DNA from: Burkholderiales bacterium C2 | Lineage (GTDB): Bacteria > Pseudomonadota > Gammaproteobacteria > Burkholderiales > Burkholderiaceae_C | Assembly: GCA_005503085.1 (NCBI GenBank) | Contig: SCOI01000025.1 | Coordinates: 1-64,000 of the forward strand | Direction: 5' to 3' | DNA length: 64,000 bases | In this document: positions 40,734 through 49,457 of the stretch, in pieces | Numbering within the stretch: the stretch's first letter is position 1 | Layout of the letters: each line of letters starts with the position of its first letter | The notes under the pieces: model-generated | Databases searched by the model: none | Seen by the model: the letters and a program-made list of their open reading frames with translations, nothing else | Told to the model about the DNA's origin: nothing | Made by a program: the position numbers and the translations under genes

Positions 40734-41411
40734 ATGCAAACAGAAGACCATCGACAGCGGGTCGCCGCAGAGCGGCGCGAACGGATGCGTGCCAGGTTGC
40801 TGGCCAGTGCAATGAAGCTGGTCGCGGCCAAGGGTCCGGCGGCGATGTCGATCGACGACGTCATTTCCGCCGCCGAGGTGTCGCGGGGCACTTTCTACAA
40901 GTACTTTTCCTCGCCCGAGGAACTGGTGCGCGAACTGGCCGTCGACGTCGCGAACGAGTTGATCAAAATGGCCGAGCCGGTCGTTCAGCGCTATGACGAT
41001 CCGGCGGAGCGGGTGTCATGCGGCATGCGGCTGGTGGCCAGGCTGGCGCTGGAACATCCGCTGGCGGCCAGTTTTTTGGTGCGGCTGGGCTGGCCGGATG
41101 TGCGCGGCCCGACGGTGCTGCTTGACTTCGTCGCGCGCGATCTCGCCGAGGGCCTGCGGCGCGGCCGGTTCACACCAATGCCGATGGCGCTGGCCTTGAA
41201 CATCGTCGCCGGCGCCGTCATCGGCGCGGCGAATTGCATGCTCAAGCCTCACTGCGAGAGCGACTTCGCTGAGCAGAGCGCTGCCGCTGCCTTGCGCGCG
41301 CTGGGCATGGACGCGGAGGAGGCCAAACGAATCTCGCGGCTGCGCTTGGCGCCGGTCGAGATGGGCTCGCAAAGCCTGCTCTCGGGAGGCATGGCAGAAG
41401 CCGTTGGATGA
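40734..41411 (+). CDS. TetR-family regulator of the aromatic operon
   Basis: A 225-residue protein with a classic TetR head (RARLLASAMKLVAAKGPAAM, then IDDVISAAEVSRGTFYKYFS, residues about 17-65) and a helical ligand domain. It is divergent from the FadL-first aromatic operon, with tandem TGACAATAG operators in the 110-bp gap. It likely represses that operon and itself until an aromatic inducer binds. The C-terminus (VEMGSQSLLSGGMAEAVG) is polar and flexible. Confidence 0.88.
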   Translation: MQTEDHRQRVAAERRERMRARLLASAMKLVAAKGPAAMSIDDVISAAEVSRGTFYKYFSSPEELVRELAVDVANELIKMAEPVVQRYDDPAERVSCGMRLVARLALEHPLAASFLVRLGWPDVRGPTVLLDFVARDLAEGLRRGRFTPMPMALALNIVAGAVIGAANCMLKPHCESDFAEQSAAAALRALGMDAEEAKRISRLRLAPVEMGSQSLLSGGMAEAVG

Positions 41412-41462
41412 GCGCTTGCGGGTTCGGCCGGGCTAGCCCTGACCGACCTCACGTTGGAGCAA

Positions 41463-41687
41463 TTACTGCAGGCGCCTGAATCTCAGGTGGTCGATCAAGG
41501 TCTCATCGCCGACGCGACGCTGGCGCTCGTGCAGGATTTCGACCTTGCCCTGCATTTCAAGCGCGCGGAATTCGCGGGCGGTGCTGTCGTACACCAGCGG
41601 ATGTTCCAAGGTGCTGCCTGCATGGGGGAGGTCGGAGATGGCACCCAGTTCGGAGTCCAGGAAAAGCGACATTGCAATCGATGCCAT
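41463..41687 (-). CDS. 74-residue repeated-family protein, copy B
   Basis: From ATG 41687, with ACGAGGA just upstream, this gene encodes 74 residues and aligns end to end, without gaps, with the gene at 52435-52659. Conserved parts include SIAMSLFLDSELG, SDLPHAG, LEHPLV, DSTAREFR and RRLQ at the end. Acidic N-terminal and Arg/His-rich C-terminal halves give a soluble, probably all-cytoplasmic protein. The shared leader (41688-41783) is conserved as well. I do not recognise the family. Confidence 0.7.
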   Translation of the reverse strand: MASIAMSLFLDSELGAISDLPHAGSTLEHPLVYDSTAREFRALEMQGKVEILHERQRRVGDETLIDHLRFRRLQ

Positions 41688-41783
41688 GGCAATCCTCGTG
41701 CGTTGTCAGGCGGCAATTTGCAAGGCTTGCCGTCAGCCAGCCTCAGTCTATGCTGCATTGCAGCACTGCAAAGTCCGGGTTTA
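41688..41783 (-). promoter_or_regulatory. Conserved leader of copy B with stem-loop
   Basis: Read toward the gene, it starts GTAAACCCGGAC and contains GTGCTGCAATGCAGCAT (six paired bases each side) followed by CATAGACTG, a possible -10. It aligns with the leader of copy C over its whole length, ending TTGCCGCC, GACAACGC and GAGGATTGCC before the ATG. Between 41784 and 41989 I see no gene. Confidence 0.6.
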
Positions 41784-41989
41784 CCTGGAAAGCGCCCCTC
41801 CCGGCACCAAGGCAGAAACGTGGGAAGAGGGTAGTCGGCGAGGTGCCAGCGACGATAGGCCACATCGATGGCAGCAATCGGGATGGCACTCGCCGACGCG
41901 AAGCCCATCCGCAGCTGGCTGCAGACGCGGCTGTCGATCAGCTGCGCCGTGATTTCAGGCTCTTGGCGACAACAACGAGACCTCCCGGC

Positions 41990-42463
41990 TCAGTCACCTT
42001 TCTTGGTCTTGGGGCGGCCAGTCTTGATGGTTGGCACTCCTTTGAGTGTGCGCAGCAACTCAGCATCACTCAGGCCTTCCAGCAGCTTGACGCCAGCGCG
42101 CAGCAACTCGCTCTTCTTCACCGGATGGGCCTTGGCCAGGGCACGCTGCTTGATGATCGCCAGAACGGCGTACTCGTCTGAGGGCATCGTAAAACTGTCG
42201 CGCACCAGCTTGACCTTGGCGGGCTTGGGCTCGGTGTCCTTGAGCTTGAGCGGCACGGTCTTGGTCTTTGTAGCCGGTTTGACGGCAGCGCTGGGGGATT
42301 TTTCGGTTGCGCTTGCTTTGCGAGCTGGGCCGGCCTTGACTGCGGGCCGGGCCTTCGCTGGCTTGATCTCAGTCTTGCGCGCTGCGGTCGCGGCACTGCC
42401 AGACGTGGTGGCAGCCGGTTTCTGATCGGTGACCTGGGAGGCGGCTTTAGTGCGAGCAATCAT
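41990..42463 (-). CDS. Lys/Ala/Pro-rich tail protein with ribbon-helix-helix-like C-domain
   Basis: A 157-residue basic protein. Residues 1-85 are a histone-H1-like, low-complexity Lys/Ala/Pro tail. Residues 86-140 look like a ribbon-helix-helix: strand KLVRDSFTMPSDEY, helix YAVLAIIKQRALAK, helix KKSELLRAGVKLLEGL. The end TGRPKTKKGD resembles an AT-hook. It probably binds DNA broadly, or binds its own AT-rich promoter, which holds a GTAAAC...GTTTAC palindrome. A 12-codon remnant of a related C-terminus lies at 48419-48457. Confidence 0.7.
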   Translation of the reverse strand: MIARTKAASQVTDQKPAATTSGSAATAARKTEIKPAKARPAVKAGPARKASATEKSPSAAVKPATKTKTVPLKLKDTEPKPAKVKLVRDSFTMPSDEYAVLAIIKQRALAKAHPVKKSELLRAGVKLLEGLSDAELLRTLKGVPTIKTGRPKTKKGD

Positions 42464-42480
42464 CTGGTTTCCTTTTCTGT

Positions 42481-42502
42481 GTAAACCGTATATTCAGTTT
42501 AC
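42481..42502. promoter_or_regulatory. AT-rich promoter palindrome GTAAAC-N10-GTTTAC
   Basis: A 22-bp imperfect palindrome lies 18 bp before the start of the Lys-rich ribbon-helix-helix gene, in a stretch that is far more AT-rich than its surroundings (ATAATTTTTATCTAAAGAAG follows). It is a candidate autoregulatory operator overlapping the promoter. Confidence 0.5.
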
Positions 42503-42782
42503 ATAATTTTTATCTAAAGAAGATTTGCTCAAATCACAGGCATCTGTGCTGGCCCTTGCGGAATCCGGGCTCGCTTGGTTTTGCCTGCTTCTCAAAGCGG
42601 CGCAGCGGCCAAGCGCCTCAAGCCCTGGTGCCACCTGCTGTGGAAGCGGACCCACGGGGCGCGATGCTGTAGTCCAATTGAATGTGGACGAGGCGAGGTG
42701 CTGGTCAGCCGGTGCCGTGACGCGCGGTCAGTTCAAGACCTTGCGGGTCGGATGACCGATAGGTCGTCCGCCAGACAGGGTT
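42503..42782. other. Intergenic stretch without recognisable gene
   Basis: Apart from the AT-rich first 30 bases, which belong to the promoter of the Lys-rich protein gene, I find no gene, hairpin with T-run or repeat here. Open frames over it on the plus strand are low in coding character. Confidence 0.4.
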
Positions 42783-44600
42783 TCAGGCGCTCGGGGCGAT
42801 AGCGATTGGACTTTGGGCCTGGCGGCGCTCGACGAAGAAGCCGCTGCGGGGCCCCCGGTTCTTGGCCTGCTGCCTGGGTTCGACCAGGGCGGCCGCTATC
42901 TGGCGCGCCGAGCCATACTCGCCCGGCGCCACTCGCAATACGCCGGCGCTGAGGCTGGGCAGGGGATGGAACTGCTCGCGTCCCTGACGATTCCTGCCGT
43001 GATAACCCTGGGCCTCGATATGCTGCGGCTGCAAAAACCGCAGCACGCCGCTGTCAAACCCCTGGCCGATCGCCTGCAGGCGCGCCTCCCACTCTTCCGG
43101 CGCCATCAGCATCATGAAATCGTCGCCACCGATATGGCCGAGGAAGTCGCCGTGCGCCTCGGCGACCTGCGCCATCAGCTGGGCGGCGAAGCGGATGACC
43201 TCATCGCCAACGTGATAGCCGTAGGCGTCGTTGAAAGGCTTGAAGTGATTGATGTCCCAGTAGGCTACGACAAAGTGCTCGGCACGTTCGAGCAGGCGTG
43301 TCAGCTGGCGGTCGATCACCAGATTGCCGGGCAGCAGCGTCAGCGGGTTGGCGTTCGTGGCAATGCTCAGCTGGCTGTCCGACACGGCCTTCAGCAGGTC
43401 CGAGCTGCGGCCGATGCCCAGGTATCGCCCCTGCCGGGTGACGACGAAACCGTCGACCATATAACGATCATCGATATTGGCCAGCGCCTCGCTCATGCTG
43501 CGCAGGCTCGCGCTGGCATCGAACACCAGCGGGTTGGCGTCCATCAATTCGATGCAGCTCTTGCGCCCGAAGATCTCGATGAAGAAGCGCTCGGCACCGC
43601 GTTTGAGCACGCTCATCGAGCGCAGGATGCCCAGCGGCCGCTCGTCGGGACCCAGCACCGGCAGCGAGTACAGATACTCGTCGCGGCTGAACATCTCGAT
43701 GACCTCGGCGCAGCTGACCGCAGGGTCGACCGTCGGGCCTTTGCGCGCCAACTGGCTCGCGGTGATCACCGAGAGTTCGCCCGCGGGTGTCGACCGCGTG
43801 CTGGCCGCCGAGCCCAGCAAGGCGTCCAGATCGGCCCGCAAGCTGGTGCGTGGCGTCAGCGACGGCCGCGCCAGCAGATAGCCCTGGCACAGATCGATGC
43901 CCAGCCCGCGCAGCACCAGCAGATCACCCTCCTGCTCCAAGCCCTCGGCGATCACGGTGGCGCCGCTGGTGCCTGCCATCTCAAGAATGGAGCGAACGAA
44001 CTGCTGCTTGAGCGGGTCGGTCGCGACACCGTCGATGAAGTGGCGGTCGATCTTGACGAAGTCGGGCCGCAGATCGACCCAGCGCTTGAGGCTGGCAAAG
44101 CCTTCGCCCAGATCGTCGAGCGCCATCATGAAGCCGAGCCCGCGCAAGGTGTCGACCGCGTTGCCCAGGGCCACCAGGTCCAGCACCGGCCGGGTTTCGG
44201 TCAGCTCGACCACGACCCGGTTGGCGGCCAGACCGTGCGGCCGGAACTCCTCGGCGATCAGGGCACCACGATGTTCGGCCGCCATCAAGGTGTCGGCCGT
44301 GACATTGAGAAACACCCGACCCGGCAGTTGCAACTCGACAAAGCGTCGCACGATGCGCCGCACCACCAGGCGCTCCAGTTCGACCAGCCGCCCGAGGCTG
44401 GCGGCCACATCGAACAGCACCAGCGGTGAATGCAGGGCCGAGTTGGCTGGTGCCCGTGTCAGGGCCTCGTAGCCGATGATCTGGGCCTGGCGGACATCGA
44501 CGATCGGCTGGAAATGAATCTCCAGGCTTTGCTGCGCAATGACGCGGTCAAGCTCCAGCGCCAGCGTCTGCGTCATCGAGAACGGCAATTCAGTGCTCAT
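42783..44600 (-). CDS. EAL-CBS-GGDEF protein with GGDDF variant
   Basis: A 605-residue cytoplasmic protein. The EAL domain comes first, with IGYEALTRAP (EAL at 45-47), ALDDLGEGFASL, FVKIDRHFID and VIAEGLEQEGD, all intact for phosphodiesterase activity. A CBS pair follows at about 280-410 (LYSLPVLGPDERPLGILRSM; MVDGFVVTRQGRYLGIG), a nucleotide-sensing module. The C-terminal cyclase-like domain reads HIGGDDFMML, with GGDDF (491-495) in place of GGDEF, so its activity is uncertain. A phosphodiesterase controlled by a nucleotide ligand is most likely. Confidence 0.85.
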   Translation of the reverse strand: MSTELPFSMTQTLALELDRVIAQQSLEIHFQPIVDVRQAQIIGYEALTRAPANSALHSPLVLFDVAASLGRLVELERLVVRRIVRRFVELQLPGRVFLNVTADTLMAAEHRGALIAEEFRPHGLAANRVVVELTETRPVLDLVALGNAVDTLRGLGFMMALDDLGEGFASLKRWVDLRPDFVKIDRHFIDGVATDPLKQQFVRSILEMAGTSGATVIAEGLEQEGDLLVLRGLGIDLCQGYLLARPSLTPRTSLRADLDALLGSAASTRSTPAGELSVITASQLARKGPTVDPAVSCAEVIEMFSRDEYLYSLPVLGPDERPLGILRSMSVLKRGAERFFIEIFGRKSCIELMDANPLVFDASASLRSMSEALANIDDRYMVDGFVVTRQGRYLGIGRSSDLLKAVSDSQLSIATNANPLTLLPGNLVIDRQLTRLLERAEHFVVAYWDINHFKPFNDAYGYHVGDEVIRFAAQLMAQVAEAHGDFLGHIGGDDFMMLMAPEEWEARLQAIGQGFDSGVLRFLQPQHIEAQGYHGRNRQGREQFHPLPSLSAGVLRVAPGEYGSARQIAAALVEPRQQAKNRGPRSGFFVERRQAQSPIAIAPSA

Positions 44601-44787
44601 GGGTGGGCGGCGCTGCCGGTAGTTGTGCGCCGACTCAGGGTAAACCGCAATTGTCCGCTAATCGCCCCGGCCGCGTCGCTGAGGGGGTTTGCGGGCCGGG
44701 TCTCCGCGGCGGCTTGTCAATGTGACGATTTGATGAATTGGTGAGCGTCCACTGGATCTGTCGGGCTGCGTATTCCTTGGCAGCGAT

Positions 44788-44807
44788 TGTCACCAATTGT
44801 TGGGACA
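44788..44807. promoter_or_regulatory. Imperfect palindrome upstream of the chemoreceptor gene
   Basis: TGTCACCAATTGTTGGGACA is a near-palindrome (CCAA-TTG-TTGG core with TGTC/GACA flanks) about 75 bp before the chemoreceptor start, in the 279-bp gap between divergent genes. It may be an operator; no known factor is assigned. Confidence 0.3.
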
Positions 44808-44879
44808 CTTCCACAGTTCTGAGGTCGGAGTTCGCGTCGCGAGCTCGCTGACGAAGTCGTACCGGATGAGTTGTTGATC

Positions 44880-46781
44880 ATGTTGTTCTCACACCCCCTC
44901 AATCTGCGCCAGCGCCTGGGTCTGGTGGCCCTGCTGTGTGCGCTGCTGTGTCTGATTCCGACCTGGCAGCTCGGCGCGCGCATGGCCGAGGATCTGGCTG
45001 TTGTCAGCCAAGAGCGTGCCGGCCTGCCGGCCAACCAGATGGCGCAGCAGTTGCTGGAAGCCTTGAATGCGCACCGCCTGGCGGCCGCGGCGCTGCAGGC
45101 CAAGCCGGATGGCGAGACCGAGCGTCGGGCGACGGCCGAGCGAGTGCTCAAGGCCTTTGCCGGTGTTGCCGCCGCGCTGGAGCGTTCCGGCTCTGCGAGC
45201 ACGCGCGGTGCCTCGCTGGAGGCCTTGCGGCAGGACTTCGTGTCCATCGATGCGGCCATCGCCAAACGCGAGCTGGACTTCGCATCGCTGATGAAGCGCC
45301 AGCAGCAACTCGCGGCCGGCCTTTTCGACGAGATCAATCAGCTCAATGCCGACGCCGGTTTGCTGCTGGACGCCGATGCCGCCGCCTACTTCTCGGTGAT
45401 TGCCGGGCTGCAGGTGGCGCCGCGCATCGGCGATGCCTTGTCCGAGCTGGGCGCGATCGCCAGTGCGGCCGCCATCGACGATGTGGCCCGGGTGGCCGGC
45501 GCTGCCGCGCGCTACAACGCCGATATCCACCAGTTGCAGCACAACCTGGCACTGGCGGCCCGGCTCGACCCCGAGCGTGCATCCGACTATCAGCAATCGC
45601 GCCAGGCTGCTGCGTCGCAGCAGCTGATGGTCAACGAGGTGCTGGAGGCCTCGGCCAAGGATGTCAGCTATCCGCTCGACAAGATGAGCGCGGCCTTCGC
45701 CCAGGCGGCGCAACTGCAGAGCAATGTGTCATCCGAGGTGCTGAAGACGGTCGATACCCGCCTGGCCGAGCGCGAGTCGGCCCTGCGGCAGCGTGCCTGG
45801 CTGATCGCCCTGGTCGTTCTGCTCGGTCTGCTGGCCGTGGGCCTGCTGCTGTGGCGCACCATCGCCGGGATTCTGCGGCCGGTGCTGCAGGCCGTCGAGG
45901 TGACCGAGAAGATCGCCGGCGGCGATCTCAGCAGCGCGGTGGTGCTGGGCCGGCGCGACGAGATGTGGCGCGTGCTCAATGCCATCGCCGGCATGCAGCA
46001 GCGCCTGCGCGGCCTGGTGCACAAGCTGCAGGAGTCGGCCGGCGAGATCCACCAGGCGGCCGATGAGGTCTCGGCCGGCAACCAGGACCTGAGCCAGCGC
46101 AGCGAGCAGTCGGCCGCGCGCATGCAGGTGGCGGCCGGCAATGTCGAGCAGCTGAGCCTGACCGTCGGCAACACCGCCCGCGCCGCCGATGAGGCCAGCC
46201 GGCTGGCGCAGACCGCCTCTCAGGCGGCGAGCCAGGGCTGCTCCGTGGTGGGCCAGTTCCTGGTCACGATGCAGAGCATCAGCGCCGGCTCGCACAAGAT
46301 CGCCGACATCATCGGCGTGATTGACAGCATCGCCTTCCAGACCAATATCCTGGCTCTCAATGCCGCGGTCGAGGCGGCGCGGGCCGGCGAGCAGGGGCGC
46401 GGCTTCGCGGTGGTCGCGGCCGAAGTGCGGGCGCTGGCCCAGCGCAGTGCCGGCGCGGCCCGCGAGATCAAGAGCCTGATCGGCGCCTCGGTCGAGCAGG
46501 TCGAGACCGGCTCGCGCCAGATCGCCGAGGCCAACGCCGCGATGAGCGGCATTGCCCAGGGCGTTGAGCAGGTCAGCGGCATGATCCGCAGCATCGCCAG
46601 CGATGCCAAGCAGGAGTCGGCCCGCATGCATGAGCTCAGCGAGGCGATTGCCGAGATTGACCGGATGACGCAGCAGAATGCGGCCTTGGTCGAGCAGTCG
46701 GCGGCGGCAGCGCAATCGATGAACCAGCAGGCCGAGCAGATGAGTGCACTCGCCGGCGAGTTCCGGCTGCAGCGCGGATGA
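44880..46781 (+). CDS. Methyl-accepting chemotaxis protein with large periplasmic domain
   Basis: A 633-residue receptor from ATG 44880 (the TTG at 44871 is less likely). The first membrane helix is [15 protein letters not shown], a helical periplasmic domain spans about 35-300, and the second helix is [22 protein letters not shown] ([20 protein letters not shown]) and the full signalling region follow with tip [20 protein letters not shown]. The ligand is unknown. There is no CheR-binding pentapeptide at the end (EFRLQRG). Confidence 0.92.
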   Translation: MLFSHPLNLRQRLGLVALLCALLCLIPTWQLGARMAEDLAVVSQERAGLPANQMAQQLLEALNAHRLAAAALQAKPDGETERRATAERVLKAFAGVAAALERSGSASTRGASLEALRQDFVSIDAAIAKRELDFASLMKRQQQLAAGLFDEINQLNADAGLLLDADAAAYFSVIAGLQVAPRIGDALSELGAIASAAAIDDVARVAGAAARYNADIHQLQHNLALAARLDPERASDYQQSRQAAASQQLMVNEVLEASAKDVSYPLDKMSAAFAQAAQLQSNVSSEVLKTVDTRLAERESALRQRAWLIALVVLLGLLAVGLLLWRTIAGILRPVLQAVEVTEKIAGGDLSSAVVLGRRDEMWRVLNAIAGMQQRLRGLVHKLQESAGEIHQAADEVSAGNQDLSQRSEQSAARMQVAAGNVEQLSLTVGNTARAADEASRLAQTASQAASQGCSVVGQFLVTMQSISAGSHKIADIIGVIDSIAFQTNILALNAAVEAARAGEQGRGFAVVAAEVRALAQRSAGAAREIKSLIGASVEQVETGSRQIAEANAAMSGIAQGVEQVSGMIRSIASDAKQESARMHELSEAIAEIDRMTQQNAALVEQSAAAAQSMNQQAEQMSALAGEFRLQRG

Positions 46782-46782
46782 C

Positions 46783-47148
46783 TCAGGACGGCAGCCGATG
46801 CGGACCGCAGCGCCGCCGGCTCTCGGCGGCCGACAGCATCCGGCGCACGCACAGCAGCGCGTCCCGGGCGCCTTGCTGCTGCAGGCGCAGGCGCTTGTGC
46901 GGCTCTTCGTCGCAGGGTTCGCTCGACGCCAGCGTCAGCTCCAGTGTCGCGATCCAGTTGGAAATGCATCGCTCGACCAGCGCAAAGCTGCGGGCCGCGT
47001 CCATCGAAGCCGGTGCCTGCGTGGCCATCTCGGTATAGACGGTGACCAGATCGGTGACCGGATAGCCCCGCAAGGCCGGCAGCAGCCCGTCCAGGTCCGG
47101 AAGCAACGGGGGGGGCGGCAACTGGGAATGGGTGTCTGTCGCGCTCAT
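46783..47148 (-). CDS. Hypothetical 121-residue protein
   Basis: Starts at ATG 47148 with GGAGG seven bases upstream. A Pro-rich N-terminus (HSQLPPPPLLPDLDG) is followed by helices containing DAARSFALVERCISNWIATL and DALLCVRRMLSAAE. Four cysteines and many charged residues suggest a soluble protein. It converges on the chemoreceptor gene with one base between stops. I do not recognise it. Confidence 0.5.
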   Translation of the reverse strand: MSATDTHSQLPPPPLLPDLDGLLPALRGYPVTDLVTVYTEMATQAPASMDAARSFALVERCISNWIATLELTLASSEPCDEEPHKRLRLQQQGARDALLCVRRMLSAAESRRRCGPHRLPS

Positions 47149-47306
47149 TGCATGGCCTCCAACATCGAGAACAAGAACGAGCCGCTCTCGCGCGGCCAAT
47201 TGGTGGCGGATTCTATGCTTGGCCGAGTCATCACGCTGTCACGCGAGTCGGCAAGACTCCGGTCAGCCGGAAGAGTTGTACCGGCGATGCAGTGAGGAGC
47301 TTTCAA

Positions 47307-47588
47307 ATGGCACAGCCGATCAACACCCCAGCGTTGCAGCTCTGGCCCACGCTGGCCAGCACCCTGGAACTCGCCGGCTTCGACCCCGTTGATTTCGAGA
47401 TGTCCGAGGGCGCACCGAAGGAGTTGGCGGCGATCGGCTTGCCGGATCGCTTGCTGACCGTGCGCCGTCGCTCGACCGGCCATCGCCAGCTCTACGCGGT
47501 GGCGCCCGGATGCCCCTGGTTGTTCAATGCCTTTGCCGATCTGACGGCCGGCCGTTTCGGCGTGCCGTCACGTTCGACGCTCAACTGA
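47307..47588 (+). CDS. Hypothetical 93-residue protein
   Basis: Starts at ATG 47307 with GAGGAGC eight bases upstream. The sequence is compact and globular-looking (QLWPTLASTLELAGFDPVDF, then LLTVRRRSTGHRQLYAVAPG and WLFNAFADLTAGRFG). No signal peptide, motif or known family. It precedes the decayed exopolyphosphatase gene on the opposite strand. Confidence 0.55.
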   Translation: MAQPINTPALQLWPTLASTLELAGFDPVDFEMSEGAPKELAAIGLPDRLLTVRRRSTGHRQLYAVAPGCPWLFNAFADLTAGRFGVPSRSTLN

Positions 47589-47716
47589 GCCGGCCAGCGG
47601 CCCCATCGCAATCCATCAAAAGCCCGGAGGGGGCGCTCGTCCGAGAGTCTTGCCCATGAGCAAGAAGTCCTCCCTCCCAGCTCAGCAAGGGTGATGTCCC
47701 GGCGCGTGGTTGAAGT

Positions 47717-48386
47717 CCACAGCGCCATCTCCTCACGAAACGAATCGACGGTCCGGGGTCCTTTGTCGGACTCACGGCGCTGCAGCGCAAGGCGAAGCTG
47801 ACGGTCGCAGCGTTGAAGGCGCAAGGCAGGGTAGGTCGCGCTCGAATGCCGGTCATCGCAGAGGATGACCGCGAGCCGCAGGCACAGCAGCTGCCAGGCA
47901 AATTCAGTGTCTCGCAGCGCTAGTGCGACCTTCGCCAGTCCGCCTCGCTGTCCCAGCACCAGCGATGCGAGCCGCTGGTGCTCTTCGACAGGCAGGCCAT
48001 GCGTTCCGGTGTGACTCAGCAGATTGGCCCCCTGCCGATGGTGCCGGCGTTTGGAAACCGCCCGGCCGAGCTCGCGGCGCCGGCTGCTCGGGGCGTCCGG
48101 CCGCAGCAGGCGATGAAGCTCAAGGTCGACTGTAGTCACCCGGCTGCATCTCTCGATATCGACCTTGAAGCGCTGTTGCCGCTCCTGTACCAAGGGATCT
48201 GCTGCGGCGATCTGGCCGACGCTGCGGTCGTGTCGATCGATGATCACCCCCTGACCGAAAGGCTGCCTTGGCCGGTTGCAGCACCGCGATTTCGCAAAGC
48301 TCGGTCAACGCTTGCAAGATCTCCAGCCCACCGGACAGCAGCCCGCGCCGTTCCGGCTTCAGGCCTGGCAGTTCGAGCCGTTCCAC
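47717..48386 (-). pseudogene. ppx: Decayed exopolyphosphatase (Ppx/GppA) gene, C-terminal half
   Basis: Two minus-strand frames together spell the C-terminal half of Ppx: RLELPGLKPERRGLLSGGLE and LTELCEIAVLQPAK in one (48386 to about 48250), then after a frame change GVIIDRHDRSVGQIAAADP, HHRQGANLLSHTG, QRLASLVLGQRGGL and LLCLRLAVILCDDRH (48247 to 47717). The N-terminal ATPase half with the catalytic residues is gone. Intact Ppx has about 500 residues; about 220 codons remain. The gene is dead by truncation and frameshift. Confidence 0.8.
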
Positions 48387-48418
48387 CTATCTGGCTTCGA
48401 TGCAGCGACGTGGCAGCC

Positions 48419-48457
48419 ATCAAGAGCGGTCGCCCCAAGTCCAAGAAAGGCGAGTGA
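48419..48457 (+). pseudogene. Remnant C-terminus of a second Lys-rich tail protein
   Basis: Thirteen codons reading IKSGRPKSKKGE-stop match the end (IKTGRPKTKKGD) of the protein at 41990-42463. Upstream codons on this strand do not match, so only the tail survives next to the exopolyphosphatase remnant, as if a recombination joined two gene ends. Confidence 0.5.
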
Positions 48458-48568
48458 GCCGGGCGCATGGGAGGAGGGCGCTGGCGTCTGTCTCCGGCGC
48501 TGTCACTGCAACTTCATCAAGGCTTTCTAGACTGGCAGCTTGCATGACGAATCGATGACATCCAGTCC

Positions 48569-49435
48569 GTGCGGCGCCTCCTTCCCCTGTTGTTCTTGCT
48601 GTCCCTGCTGGCGCTGCTCAGTGCCTGTTCGCCGCGCCATCTGTTGCTCGACCATGTCGCGGACGAACTGGCCGCGCAGGGCCAGGCGCCGGAGGACGAT
48701 CTGGTGCTGGCGCGCGAGGCCAGCGCCTTCTATTTGAAGCTGTCCGAATCCCTGCTGCGCCAGACCCCTGGTCATGTGGCCTTGGGCGAGGCGGTCGCCG
48801 GCGGCTTCACGCAGTACGCCTATGCCTTTGTGGCCTTTGAGGCCGAGCGCCTGGAGTCGCGCGATGCCAGGGCGGCACAAGCGCTGCGCCAGCGAGCTGC
48901 ACGCCTGTACCTGCGTGCGCACCGCCACGCGATGCAGGCGCTGGAACAGCGCCGTCCTGGCTTTGCGCGCGCGCTCGCTGCCACCACCCCACCGCGCCTG
49001 GACGCCGATCAGGTCGGCCTGGCCTATTGGGCCGCCGCCGCCTGGGGTGCTTATATTTCACTGTCCAAAGATCAGCCCGAGGTCGTGGCCGACCTGCCGC
49101 TGGCCGTGCGTCTGGCGCGCCTGGCCTGGGAGCAAGAACCTGGCCATGGTGAGGGCGCGCTTGCGAGCCTGCTGGCCAGTTTCGAGGCGGCCCGCCCCGG
49201 CGGCAGCCGGCGCGAGGCCGAGCGGCTGTTTGATCAGGCCGAGGCCTATGGCGCCGGCCGCAATGCCGGCATCTACCTGGCTCGCGCCGAGGCCCTGGCC
49301 GACAACGACCGCCCGGTCTTCGAGCGCCTGCTGCAGCAGTCGTTGCAGGCCGCAGCGGCACGCCCGGATGTCGCCAACCAGCTGATGCGCGAGCGCGCCC
49401 AATGGTTGCTGGATAGCGCCGACGACCGCTTCTGA
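48569..49435 (+). CDS. tatT: TRAP transporter-associated TatT lipoprotein
   Basis: A 288-residue protein from GTG 48569. The signal sequence ends in a lipobox (LLALLSACSP). The helical body matches the TatT family (for example AREASAFYLKLSESLLRQTP, LAYWAAAAWGAYISLSKDQP and a final TPR-like region), known from Treponema as a trimeric TPR lipoprotein that pairs with a TRAP substrate-binding protein. The next genes encode the binding protein and the permease, which is the known arrangement. It lies 22 bases before the dctP-like gene. Confidence 0.82.
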   Translation: MRRLLPLLFLLSLLALLSACSPRHLLLDHVADELAAQGQAPEDDLVLAREASAFYLKLSESLLRQTPGHVALGEAVAGGFTQYAYAFVAFEAERLESRDARAAQALRQRAARLYLRAHRHAMQALEQRRPGFARALAATTPPRLDADQVGLAYWAAAAWGAYISLSKDQPEVVADLPLAVRLARLAWEQEPGHGEGALASLLASFEAARPGGSRREAERLFDQAEAYGAGRNAGIYLARAEALADNDRPVFERLLQQSLQAAAARPDVANQLMRERAQWLLDSADDRF

Positions 49436-49457
49436 ATCCAATCCTCACCGAGGCCAG

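Noticed and set aside
41495-41908. 137-codon minus-strand frame over repeat copy B
   Set aside because: Runs in another frame through the conserved 74-codon gene and its leader; its first 40 codons look protein-like but match nothing I know.
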